NCBI GenBank assembly: GCA_046537875.1
Contig: JBKHJZ010000175.1
Location: 1-6,759, forward strand
From: JBKHJZ01 sp046537875
Lineage (GTDB): Bacteria; Actinomycetota; Acidimicrobiia; Acidimicrobiales; VFJN01
DNA length: 6,759 nt
Reading direction: 5' to 3'
The position numbers and the translations under genes were made by a program. Below the pieces are notes generated by a model, which was not told the origin of the DNA, searched no databases, and saw nothing but the letters and a program-made list of their open reading frames with translations. Numbering within the stretch: the stretch's first letter is position 1; each line of letters begins with the position of its first letter. Below, piece after piece: positions 1 through 5,489 of this stretch.

Positions 1-50
1 CTAGCGGCGAGTCGGCGGCACGGCCCGCCCACGGGGTGCGGGTCGTGGCT

Positions 51-257
51 TCAGGTCTCGTCTCCCTCTTCCTCCGGCACCTCGACGCCGAGGCGCTCGA
101 GCTCGTTGCGCAGCGCGCGCAGGACGAGGTCACGCATGGTCTCACCGCGGTCGACGGCGGTAGCTCGCACGCGCCGCAGCAGCCGCTCGGGGACGTTCTT
201 CACGTACAGGACCGCCACCCCCCCAGTCTGGCCTGCCCGGTCTACGACCATTGGCAT
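51..257 (-). CDS. Ribbon-helix-helix (FitA/CopG-like) DNA-binding protein, probable antitoxin or autorepressor
   Basis: A 68-residue protein with the compact ribbon-helix-helix pattern: a short beta strand around residues 14-20 (VAVLYVK), helix 1 at about 23-36 (PERLLRRVRATAV), a turn with Gly38, and helix 2 at about 40-55 (TMRDLVLRALRNELER), followed by an acidic tail ending EEEGDET. Proteins of this shape dimerise, insert the paired strand into the DNA major groove and usually repress their own promoter; many are antitoxins of VapC/FitB-type PIN toxins. The ATG at 257 is chosen because a TANNNT box (TAGCTT, complement of 265-270) lies just upstream, which would give a nearly leaderless message; no Shine-Dalgarno sequence is visible. 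ATG at 251 and GTG at 218 are alternatives. No toxin gene starts in the remaining 50 bases downstream, so a partner, if any, lies outside the window. The fold call is fairly secure; the antitoxin role is inference. Confidence 0.72.
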   Translation of the reverse strand: MPMVVDRAGQTGGVAVLYVKNVPERLLRRVRATAVDRGETMRDLVLRALRNELERLGVEVPEEEGDET

Positions 258-264
258 GGCAACG

Positions 265-274
265 AAGCTAGCTT
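265..274. promoter_or_regulatory. Perfect 10-bp palindrome, candidate operator and -10 of the ribbon-helix-helix gene
   Basis: AAGCTAGCTT is identical to its own reverse complement. It sits 8 bp upstream of the minus-strand ATG at 257. Read on the minus strand, its inner part is TAGCTT, a fit to the TANNNT -10 pattern, at a distance that would start transcription at or just before the ATG. Ribbon-helix-helix dimers commonly bind short palindromes at their own promoters, so this is a natural autoregulation site. The palindrome is seen directly; the binding is inference. Confidence 0.4.
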
Positions 275-292
275 GACCTACTGACACAGGAT

Positions 293-319
293 TGGTTGCC
301 ACGGTGGGAGCTCCAACCA
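293..319. repeat. Inverted repeat TGGTTG / CAACCA in the divergent intergenic region
   Basis: Arms TGGTTG (293-298) and CAACCA (314-319) are perfect complements separated by 15 bases. The spacer holds two smaller dyads, CCAC-G-GTGG and GGAGCTCC. The right arm ends two bases before the TAGGCT box at 321, so the element would lie in the spacer of the promoter of the secreted-protein gene. It could be an operator or a short RNA hairpin; the arms are short enough that chance is possible. Confidence 0.3.
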
Positions 320-320
320 C

Positions 321-326
321 TAGGCT
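321..326 (+). promoter_or_regulatory. Probable -10 box (TAGGCT) upstream of the secreted-protein gene
   Basis: TAGGCT fits the actinobacterial TANNNT -10 pattern and the TAG-S-S-T form found in the other plus-strand gaps. A TTGCCA at 296-301 resembles a -35 element but with a 19-bp spacer, longer than usual. The implied leader before the ATG at 447 is over 100 nt, and I see no recognisable riboswitch or strong hairpin in it. Confidence 0.35.
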
Positions 327-446
327 GGTCTCATCGCGGCACTCCGTCCGCTCCCGCCCTGTACGGGGGTGCCGTGACACCTGGGGACGACTGTCGGCGT
401 GGGGAGGCGGGGGCGTCGACGTGACCACGACACGAGGGAGACACAC

Positions 447-1115
447 ATGTGCAAGCGGATCACCGCGGTGCTCGCCGCCGTGGCGCTCGTGATCGGCTTC
501 GCCGGGCGGGCCGACGCTGCGGAGGAGGTCGTCGAGTTCACCGACCCCGGACCGGTCAGTCTGGCCGGGCACTCGCCGGACAGCGTGAACGTGGGTGAGA
601 AGGTGGAGGTCGGCGCCATCGAGCTCGAGCCGGGCGAGTGGGACGTCTCGGCGTCGGTGCGGCTGTTCGTCGCCGACCCCGATCCGGACGCGAACGACGG
701 TCGGGGCGAGTGGAAGAACAGCCAGGGCTGCGGCCTGTACCTCGACGGTGAGCAGGTCGGTGGTGCCGGCGGCAGCTCGTCGCTGTGGACGCCGACCGAT
801 GACGGCAAGGAGGTCGTGCTCGACACCTACCTGCAGCCCCCCGACTGGGAGGACGAGCTGACCACGCTCAGCCTCGACGAGCCGGGCGGGCTGGCGCTCG
901 TGTGCTTCATCGACCAGAGCCACAGCGGCGCCACCGAGGAGCAGCGGGCCAGCTTCGCGGCGACCGACATCCGCATCACGGCGGTCACCGAGGTGCCGGA
1001 TCCACCGGGCGGCGGTGACGGGACCGACGACGACGACGATGGGGACGACGGGAGTGCGGACGACCGCGCGCCGATCGCCGACCCCGTCGCTGCGGCACCG
1101 TCGTTCACCGGCTGA
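447..1115 (+). CDS. Secreted beta-rich protein of unknown function with acidic, FTG-ending tail
   Basis: A 222-residue exported protein I do not recognise by name. The N-terminus is a Sec signal peptide: Lys3/Arg4, a hydrophobic core at about residues 6-18 (ITAVLAAVALVIGF) and a likely cleavage after ADA at residue 24. Cys2 precedes the hydrophobic stretch, so it is not a lipobox. The mature domain (about 25-183) alternates short beta strands and turns, with one probable disulfide pair, Cys95 (QGCGLYLDG) and Cys153 (ALVCFID). This resembles the beta-sandwich layout of many secreted actinobacterial proteins in which a strand 'GxWxVSAxVxL' precedes a Cys-containing strand. Residues 184-206 are a Pro/Gly then Asp-rich linker, and the protein ends PVAAAPSFTG. 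There is no membrane segment after it. ATG 447 is preferred over the in-frame upstream start at 399 because GAGGGAG lies a few bases before it and the signal peptide begins there. A hairpin terminator follows. Confidence 0.8.
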   Translation: MCKRITAVLAAVALVIGFAGRADAAEEVVEFTDPGPVSLAGHSPDSVNVGEKVEVGAIELEPGEWDVSASVRLFVADPDPDANDGRGEWKNSQGCGLYLDGEQVGGAGGSSSLWTPTDDGKEVVLDTYLQPPDWEDELTTLSLDEPGGLALVCFIDQSHSGATEEQRASFAATDIRITAVTEVPDPPGGGDGTDDDDDGDDGSADDRAPIADPVAAAPSFTG

Positions 1116-1134
1116 CACCGGGGTCCCGCCCCGT

Positions 1135-1164
1135 GGAGCGCCCCGCCGTCGGGTGGGGCGCTCC
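1135..1164 (+). terminator. GC-rich hairpin, probable terminator of the secreted-protein gene
   Basis: Perfect 10-bp arms GGAGCGCCCC (1135-1144) and GGGGCGCTCC (1155-1164) enclose a 10-base loop, 20 bases after the stop codon. No T-run follows, as is common for terminators in very GC-rich actinobacteria. It separates this unit from rbfA-truB. Confidence 0.65.
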
Positions 1165-1230
1165 GCCGCGTCCGGGCTCGGTCGCTCGGCGAGCAGCGCC
1201 CAGGAGGAGCGGGACGGGCGCGACCGCAGC

Positions 1231-1236
1231 TAGCCT
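1231..1236 (+). promoter_or_regulatory. Probable -10 box (TAGCCT) of the rbfA-truB unit
   Basis: TAGCCT lies between the upstream hairpin and the rbfA ribosome binding site, in the only gap where a promoter for this pair could sit. It matches TANNNT. I see no recognisable -35 hexamer at 16-18 bp upstream. The implied leader is roughly 65 nt. Confidence 0.4.
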
Positions 1237-1295
1237 GGACCTCTCCTGGTCAGCGGGACGAGCGCATCCCGGCGGGTTCGAGGGTCGCCGCATGC

Positions 1296-1303
1296 AGGAG
1301 GAG
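1296..1303 (+). promoter_or_regulatory. Strong ribosome binding site of rbfA
   Basis: AGGAGGAG is a near-perfect anti-16S match with a 5-base gap to the ATG at 1309, and it fixes the rbfA start. Confidence 0.75.
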
Positions 1304-1308
1304 CACAC

Positions 1309-1701
1309 ATGAGCCGTCGCTCGCACCGACCGGCGGGCACCGCCCGCGAGTTCCCGCGCACGGCCCGCCTGAACCACCTCATCCACGAGATCGTCGCCGA
1401 CGCCCTCGAGCGCCTGGACGACGAACGCCTGGGGTTCCTCACGGTGGTCGCCGTCGAGGTCGATCCCGACCTGCGGCGGGCGACGGTCTGGTACACGAGC
1501 CTCGCCGGTGACGAGGCCGACCACGACGTCGTCGATGCGCTGGCCCAGCACCGGTCGAGGATCCAGAGGGCGATCGGCCGGCAGGCACGGTTGAAGCGCA
1601 CGCCCGAGCTGGTGTTCCGCCCCGACACGGTGACCCGCCAGGCCGAGCGGGTCGAAGGGATCCTGCGAGACCTGTCGCCTCGCCCCGCCGAGGACGGCTG
1701 A
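1309..1701 (+). CDS. rbfA: 30S ribosome-binding factor RbfA
   Basis: RbfA binds the small ribosomal subunit late in assembly, near the 5' end helix of 16S rRNA, and is needed for its processing, notably at low temperature. The 130-residue protein has the usual family length and the single KH-like fold. Seen directly: an N-terminal helix with the family pattern R-L-N-x-L-I-x-E-I (residues 20-28), the central strand pair LTVVAVEVDPDLRRATVWYT (44-63) corresponding to the typical 'VTVTxVEVSPDLRxAxVYV' signature, and the LKRTPELVFRPD motif (95-106) that marks the last strand. The start is set by the ribosome binding site at 1296. The stop codon directly abuts the GTG of truB, so the two are co-transcribed and probably translationally coupled. 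In many bacteria infB lies just upstream and a DHH phosphoesterase (nrnA) lies between rbfA and truB; neither is here. Confidence 0.93.
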   Translation: MSRRSHRPAGTAREFPRTARLNHLIHEIVADALERLDDERLGFLTVVAVEVDPDLRRATVWYTSLAGDEADHDVVDALAQHRSRIQRAIGRQARLKRTPELVFRPDTVTRQAERVEGILRDLSPRPAEDG

Positions 1702-2613
1702 GTGCCTCGCCGGGCGGGCGCCCCGTCCCGCGACGGCCAGGCGCCGCGGGACGGGCTCGCGGTGATCGACAAGCCCGCGGGGTGGACGTCGCACGACGTG
1801 GTGGCCAAGGCCCGCGGCGTGCTCGGCACGCGCCGGATCGGGCACTCCGGCACCCTGGACCCCGACGCCACCGGTGTTCTCGTCCTCGGCGTCGGCCGGG
1901 TGACCCGCCTGCTGAAGTACCTGTCGGGCCTGCCGAAGCGCTACGCGGGCGAGATGGTGCTCGGCGTGACCACCTCGACGCTCGATGCGGGCGGGGAGGT
2001 GACCGGGACCTACGACATGGGCTCGGTGACGCTCGACGACGTGCGGCGGGCCGCGGCCACGCTGACCGGCGAGGTGGCGCAGGTCCCGCCGATGGTGTCG
2101 GCGAAGAAGCACCGCGGCCGGCGGCTGCACGAGCTGGCGCGGGCCGGCGTGGAGGTGGACCGCCCGGCGGTCCGGGTCCACGTGGAGTCCCTCACCGTCG
2201 GCGATCCCGTCGAGCCGGGGGTCTACCCGATCGACGTGTCGTGCTCGGCGGGGACGTACGTCCGGTCGCTCGTCGCCGACCTCGGCGCCGCACTGGGCGG
2301 CGGCGCGCACCTGCGCGCGCTCCGGCGACTCGCAGTGGGGCCCTTCGGCATCGACGAGGCCGTGCCGCTCGACCGGCTCACGCCCGACGCGCTGCTGCCC
2401 CCGGTCGAGGCGCTGCGGGGGTTCCTCCGGATCGCAGTCGACGACGGCACCGCCGCGGCGGTGCGCCACGGCCGGGTGCTGCCGGCGGAGGCGGTGGGCG
2501 CGACGGGGGAGGGGCCCTGGGCCGTGGTCGACGCGGGTGGGGCGCTGCTCGCGGTCTACGAGCGGCACCGCGGGGGCACGGTCAAGCCGGGCGTCGTGGT
2601 GGCGCCGGGATGA
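1702..2613 (+). CDS. truB: tRNA pseudouridine(55) synthase TruB
   Basis: TruB isomerises uridine-55 in the T-loop of nearly all elongator tRNAs to pseudouridine and also acts as a tRNA folding chaperone in the cytoplasm. The 303-residue protein shows the family motifs in order: VIDKPAGWTSHDVV (21-34), the catalytic motif GHSGTLDPDATGVL (47-60) with nucleophile Asp53 and the T-loop-opening His48, Tyr81 in KRYAG, the PPMVSAKKHRGRRLHELAR stretch (129-147), and CSAGTYVRSLVADLG (180-194) with the conserved Arg188. Residues from about 240 form the TruB C-terminal RNA-binding domain of the actinobacterial type, ending with VKPGVVVAPG. Translation starts at GTG 1702 immediately after the rbfA stop; a GAGGA at 1690-1694 inside rbfA is a usable ribosome binding site. 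No ribF follows, unlike the common truB-ribF order. Confidence 0.95.
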   Translation: MPRRAGAPSRDGQAPRDGLAVIDKPAGWTSHDVVAKARGVLGTRRIGHSGTLDPDATGVLVLGVGRVTRLLKYLSGLPKRYAGEMVLGVTTSTLDAGGEVTGTYDMGSVTLDDVRRAAATLTGEVAQVPPMVSAKKHRGRRLHELARAGVEVDRPAVRVHVESLTVGDPVEPGVYPIDVSCSAGTYVRSLVADLGAALGGGAHLRALRRLAVGPFGIDEAVPLDRLTPDALLPPVEALRGFLRIAVDDGTAAAVRHGRVLPAEAVGATGEGPWAVVDAGGALLAVYERHRGGTVKPGVVVAPG

Positions 2614-2634
2614 GCCGGCAGCCGGAGAGCCGCA

Positions 2635-2661
2635 GCAGGACGAGCCAGCGGCAGGACGAGC
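2635..2661. repeat. Two direct copies of GCAGGACGAGC downstream of truB
   Basis: The 11-mer GCAGGACGAGC occurs at 2635-2645 and again at 2651-2661, a 16-base period, in the 162-base gap between truB and the oxidoreductase. No clean hairpin terminator is visible in this gap. The function is unknown; two copies could be a local slippage duplication in GC-rich DNA. Confidence 0.3.
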
Positions 2662-2693
2662 TCGGAGCCGGATGCGTCGGGCGGGTGGTGCAG

Positions 2694-2699
2694 TAGCGT
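2694..2699 (+). promoter_or_regulatory. Probable -10 box (TAGCGT) of the flavin oxidoreductase gene
   Basis: TAGCGT fits TANNNT and the TAG-S-S-T form of the other gaps. It lies 82 bp before the preferred ATG at 2776. No -35 match is visible. It suggests the oxidoreductase is transcribed apart from rbfA-truB. Confidence 0.38.
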
Positions 2700-2775
2700 C
2701 GCGGGCGCGGCCGCAGAGCGGTCGTCGACGCCCGCCGGTGCCGGGGTGGGTGCCGTGCGCACGCAGGGGGACCAG

Positions 2776-4005
2776 ATGACCGCATCGCAGCCGCACGCCG
2801 TCGATCCGTTCGCCCCGGCCCGCCTGGGCCCGCTCACGCTGCGCAATCGCTTCGTCAAGGCCGCGACGTTCGAGGGCCTCACGCGCGACCACGTCGTCAA
2901 CCAACGCCTCATCGAGTTCCACCGGACGGTGGCGCGAGGTGGCGTCGGCATGACCACCCTCGCCTACTGCGCGGTGACGCGCGACGGCTGCGGCACGCCC
3001 AACGAGCTCGTCCTCACCCGCGACCTGGTGCCGGGTCTCCGCCGGCTGGCCGACGCAGTGCACGCCGAGGGCGCGGCGGTGGCTGCCCAGATCGGGCACG
3101 CGGGTGCGGTCGCCGCGTCCACCGGGCACCGGGCCATCTCGCCGTCGCCGGTGTTCAGCCCGCTGGCGATGCGCCGCACGCGGGCCGCCTCGAGCGACGA
3201 CATCGTGCGCATCGTGCGCGCCTTCGGCAACGCGGCGCGCGTGGTGGCCGACGGCGGCTTCGACGCGGTCGAGATCCATCTCGGCCACGGCTACCTGCCG
3301 AGCGAGTTCCTGTCTCCACGGTTGAACAAGCGGGGGGACGACTGGGGCGGCTCGCTCGAGAACCGGGCGAAGCTCGCCCGCGAGATCGTGCGGGTCGTGC
3401 GCGACGCCGTGCACGACCGCCTGGCCGTCACCGCCAAGCTCAACATGGCCGACGGCGTGCGGGGCGGGTTGTGGCTCGACGAGAGCGTCGAGGTGGCCCG
3501 CATGCTCGAGTCGGACGGGTGCCTCGATGCGATCGAGCTGACGGCCGGCAGTTCGCTCCAGAACCCGATGTACCTGTTCAGGGGTGAGCCACCGGTGGTC
3601 GAGATGTCCCGCACGGTGCCGCGGGCGCTGCGCCCTGCCTTCCGGCTGTTCGGTGGCCGGTTCCTTCGGAGCTACCCCTTCCAGGAGGCGTACCTGTTGC
3701 CGTACGCCCGCCAGTTCCGCGACGCCCTCTCGATGCCGCTCATCCTGCTCGGCGGCGTCAACCGCATCGAGACCGTGCACCAGGCGATGGCCGAGGGGTT
3801 CCAGTTCGTGGCGCTCGGGCGGGCCCTGCTCCGCGAGCCCGACCTCATCGAGCGATGGCGGGCGGGCCGGTTGACAGAGTCGCTGTGCGTGCACTGCAAC
3901 AAGTGCATGGTCACGATCTACCGGGGCACCCACTGCGTCCTGGTGTCGCAGGACCGGCAACCCTGGCTGCGGCCCCGTGGCGAGCAGAGCGTCACGGTGA
4001 GCTGA
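2776..4005 (+). CDS. Old-yellow-enzyme family NADH:flavin oxidoreductase with C-terminal four-cysteine tail
   Basis: An FMN-dependent TIM-barrel enzyme that would transfer hydride from NAD(P)H, through FMN, to an activated alkene or similar substrate in the cytoplasm. The 409-residue chain shows the N-terminal barrel start LGPLTLRNRFVKAA (17-30), QIGHAG (105-110), the substrate-binding H-x-x-H of EIHLGHGYL (167-173; His168, His171) followed by SEFLSPRLNKRGDDWGGS (176-193), and the FMN-phosphate region GGV (326-328) and ALGRALL (346-352). The tail has Cys371, Cys374, Cys377 and Cys387 (C-x2-C-x2-C-x9-C), resembling the 4Fe-4S site of dienoyl-CoA reductase and trimethylamine dehydrogenase, but the chain stops soon after and lacks their second nucleotide-binding domain. 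ATG 2776 is chosen for AGGGGGA just upstream; in-frame GTG 2746 is an alternative that would add ten residues. The family is certain; the substrate is unknown. Confidence 0.88.
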   Translation: MTASQPHAVDPFAPARLGPLTLRNRFVKAATFEGLTRDHVVNQRLIEFHRTVARGGVGMTTLAYCAVTRDGCGTPNELVLTRDLVPGLRRLADAVHAEGAAVAAQIGHAGAVAASTGHRAISPSPVFSPLAMRRTRAASSDDIVRIVRAFGNAARVVADGGFDAVEIHLGHGYLPSEFLSPRLNKRGDDWGGSLENRAKLAREIVRVVRDAVHDRLAVTAKLNMADGVRGGLWLDESVEVARMLESDGCLDAIELTAGSSLQNPMYLFRGEPPVVEMSRTVPRALRPAFRLFGGRFLRSYPFQEAYLLPYARQFRDALSMPLILLGGVNRIETVHQAMAEGFQFVALGRALLREPDLIERWRAGRLTESLCVHCNKCMVTIYRGTHCVLVSQDRQPWLRPRGEQSVTVS

Positions 4006-4037
4006 CCACCCGGAGCCTGCGGCCGGACCGCCCCGGG

Positions 4038-4043
4038 TAGGGT
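4038..4043 (+). promoter_or_regulatory. Probable -10 box (TAGGGT) of the cbs-metB operon
   Basis: TAGGGT fits TANNNT and lies 36 bp ahead of the cbs ATG, in the short gap after the oxidoreductase stop. A ribosome binding site AAGGGAG follows at 4061-4067, six bases before the ATG. No -35 hexamer or S-box/SAM riboswitch-like structure is evident in this 68-base gap. Confidence 0.42.
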
Positions 4044-4073
4044 CGGCAACCTGCGGCCCGAAGGGAGCGTGCG

Positions 4074-5489
4074 ATGGGCATGGCGCGTGCCGAGAGCTCG
4101 TCGAGCGATCAGGGTGAGCCACAGATCGCCGGCTCGCTGATCGATCTGATCGGTGACACGCCCCTCGTGCGGCTGCACCGGGTGACAGAGGGCCTGGCCT
4201 GCACGGTCGCCGCCAAGCTGGAGATGCTCAACCCCGGTGGCAGCGTGAAGGACCGTCCGGCCCTGGCGATGATCGAGCGCGCCGAGGTGGAGGGGACGCT
4301 CCGGACCGGAGGCACCATCATCGAGCCCACGTCGGGCAACACCGGGGTCGGGCTCGCGATCGTGGCGGCCGAGCGCGGCTACCGGTGCATCTTCGTCGTC
4401 ACCGACAAGGTGGCACCCGAGAAGATCCGCCTGCTGGAGGCGTACGGGGCCGAGGTCGTGGTGTGCCCGGTGGCCGTGGAGCCCGACGATCCCCGGTCGT
4501 ACTACTCGGTGGCGGAGCGGCTCGTGCGGGATACCCCGGGTGCCTTCCGGCCCAACCAGTACGACAACCAGTGGAACCCCTGGGCGCACGAGCACTCGAC
4601 CGGACCCGAGATCTGGCGGCAGACGGCCGGCCGCATCACCCACTTCGTCGCCGGCATCGGCACCGGGGGGACCATCACCGGCGCCGGCCGCTACCTGAAG
4701 GCGCGGGACCCGGCGGTGCAGGTGATCGGTGCGGATCCGGCCGGGTCGGTCTACTCGGGCGGATCGGGCCGCCCGTACCTGGTCGAGGGGATCGGCGAGG
4801 ACTTCTGGCCCTCGACCTACGACCCGTCCGTGGTCGATCACGTCGTCGCGGTCACAGACGAGGAGAGCTTCCTCCTGGCCAGGCGGGTCACCTGCGAGGA
4901 GGGGCTGCTGATCGGCGGCTCCGGCGGAACCGCGGTGGCGGCCGCGCTCGAGGTCGGCCGGTCCCTCGGCCCCGACGACCTGGTGGTGGTGCTGATCCCG
5001 GATTCCGGGCGTGGCTACCTGTCGCGCGTGTTCGACAACGAGTGGATGGCCGGCTTCGGCTTCCTCCGGGCGGGCGACCACACGGTGGCCGATCTCATCG
5101 ACGCGCGGCCCGAGGACACCCCGCCGCTCGTCTACGTGCGACCGGGCGACACGGTCCGCCGGGCGGTGCAGGTGATGCGGGCCTACGGGGTGTCCCAGCT
5201 GCCGGTGGCCAAGGGCGAGATGCCGCTCGCCGCGGCCGAGGTGCTCGGTGCGGTCGACGAGTTGGCCCTGATGGACCTCGCGTTCCACGATTCCACGGTG
5301 ATGGACACGCCGGTCGAGACCGTGATGGGCGAGCGCCTGCCGACGATCGGGGTCGGTCAGCCGATCGCGCTGGCGGTCGAGCTCCTGGACCGGGCGGGGG
5401 CAGTCGTGGTCCTGGCCGGTGGCCGCCCGCTCACGGTGCTCAGCCGGACCGATGTGCTCGACCACCTGTCGCACGGGGCGACCCCGTGA
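4074..5489 (+). CDS. cbs: Cystathionine beta-synthase with C-terminal CBS (Bateman) domain pair
   Basis: A PLP enzyme condensing homocysteine with serine (or an activated serine) to cystathionine, the first step of reverse transsulfuration toward cysteine. The 471-residue chain has the full two-part architecture. The catalytic fold-type II core (about 17-325) shows NPGGSVKDR (53-61) with PLP-binding Lys59, PTSGNTG (85-91), the phosphate-binding GIGTGGT (194-200), and IPDSGRGYLS (308-317), whose Ser311 faces the pyridine ring. The NPGGSVKD form and the stretch VAPEKIRLLEAYGAEVVVCP resemble mycobacterial cystathionine beta-synthase more than cysteine synthases, which usually have NPAGSVKD. Two CBS motifs follow (about 336-400 and 405-466), a module that in this family binds AdoMet or other adenosyl ligands. 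ATG 4074 is six bases from AAGGGAG; ATG 4080 is a weaker alternative. The gene overlaps metB by four bases. An O-acetylserine-using activity cannot be excluded from sequence. Confidence 0.93.
   Translation: MGMARAESSSSDQGEPQIAGSLIDLIGDTPLVRLHRVTEGLACTVAAKLEMLNPGGSVKDRPALAMIERAEVEGTLRTGGTIIEPTSGNTGVGLAIVAAERGYRCIFVVTDKVAPEKIRLLEAYGAEVVVCPVAVEPDDPRSYYSVAERLVRDTPGAFRPNQYDNQWNPWAHEHSTGPEIWRQTAGRITHFVAGIGTGGTITGAGRYLKARDPAVQVIGADPAGSVYSGGSGRPYLVEGIGEDFWPSTYDPSVVDHVVAVTDEESFLLARRVTCEEGLLIGGSGGTAVAAALEVGRSLGPDDLVVVLIPDSGRGYLSRVFDNEWMAGFGFLRAGDHTVADLIDARPEDTPPLVYVRPGDTVRRAVQVMRAYGVSQLPVAKGEMPLAAAEVLGAVDELALMDLAFHDSTVMDTPVETVMGERLPTIGVGQPIALAVELLDRAGAVVVLAGGRPLTVLSRTDVLDHLSHGATP
5486..5489 (+). promoter_or_regulatory. 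GTGA start-stop overlap coupling cbs and metB
   Basis: The GTG start of metB (5486-5488) shares bases with the TGA stop of cbs (5487-5489). Only a weak purine-rich run (CGGGGCGA) precedes it, so metB translation probably depends on ribosomes terminating on cbs, keeping the two enzymes in step. Confidence 0.65.

Noticed and set aside
399..446. An earlier start for the secreted protein at 399
   Set aside because: It would put 16 hydrophilic, Arg-rich residues before the signal peptide, and the best ribosome binding site lies just before ATG 447.
51..1118. Extending the ribbon-helix-helix protein to a 355-residue form
   Set aside because: The upstream extension is antisense to the secreted-protein gene and has shadow-frame composition; the compact DNA-binding domain begins right after the ATG at 257.
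4006..4073. A possible SAM or cobalamin riboswitch ahead of cbs-metB
   Set aside because: The gap is only 68 bases and the region between the -10-like box and the ATG is about 30 bases, too short for a known riboswitch of these classes.
1105..4122. A 1005-codon open frame on the minus strand
   Set aside because: It lies antisense to rbfA, truB and the oxidoreductase, all with clear family motifs. Its translation is low-complexity Arg/Ala/Gly/His/Pro-rich, the normal shadow of codons ending in G/C.
4385..5485. A long N-terminal extension of MetB through the same frame inside cbs
   Set aside because: The frame is open by chance; the extension is Arg/Gly/Pro-rich, and normal family length is reached from GTG 5486.
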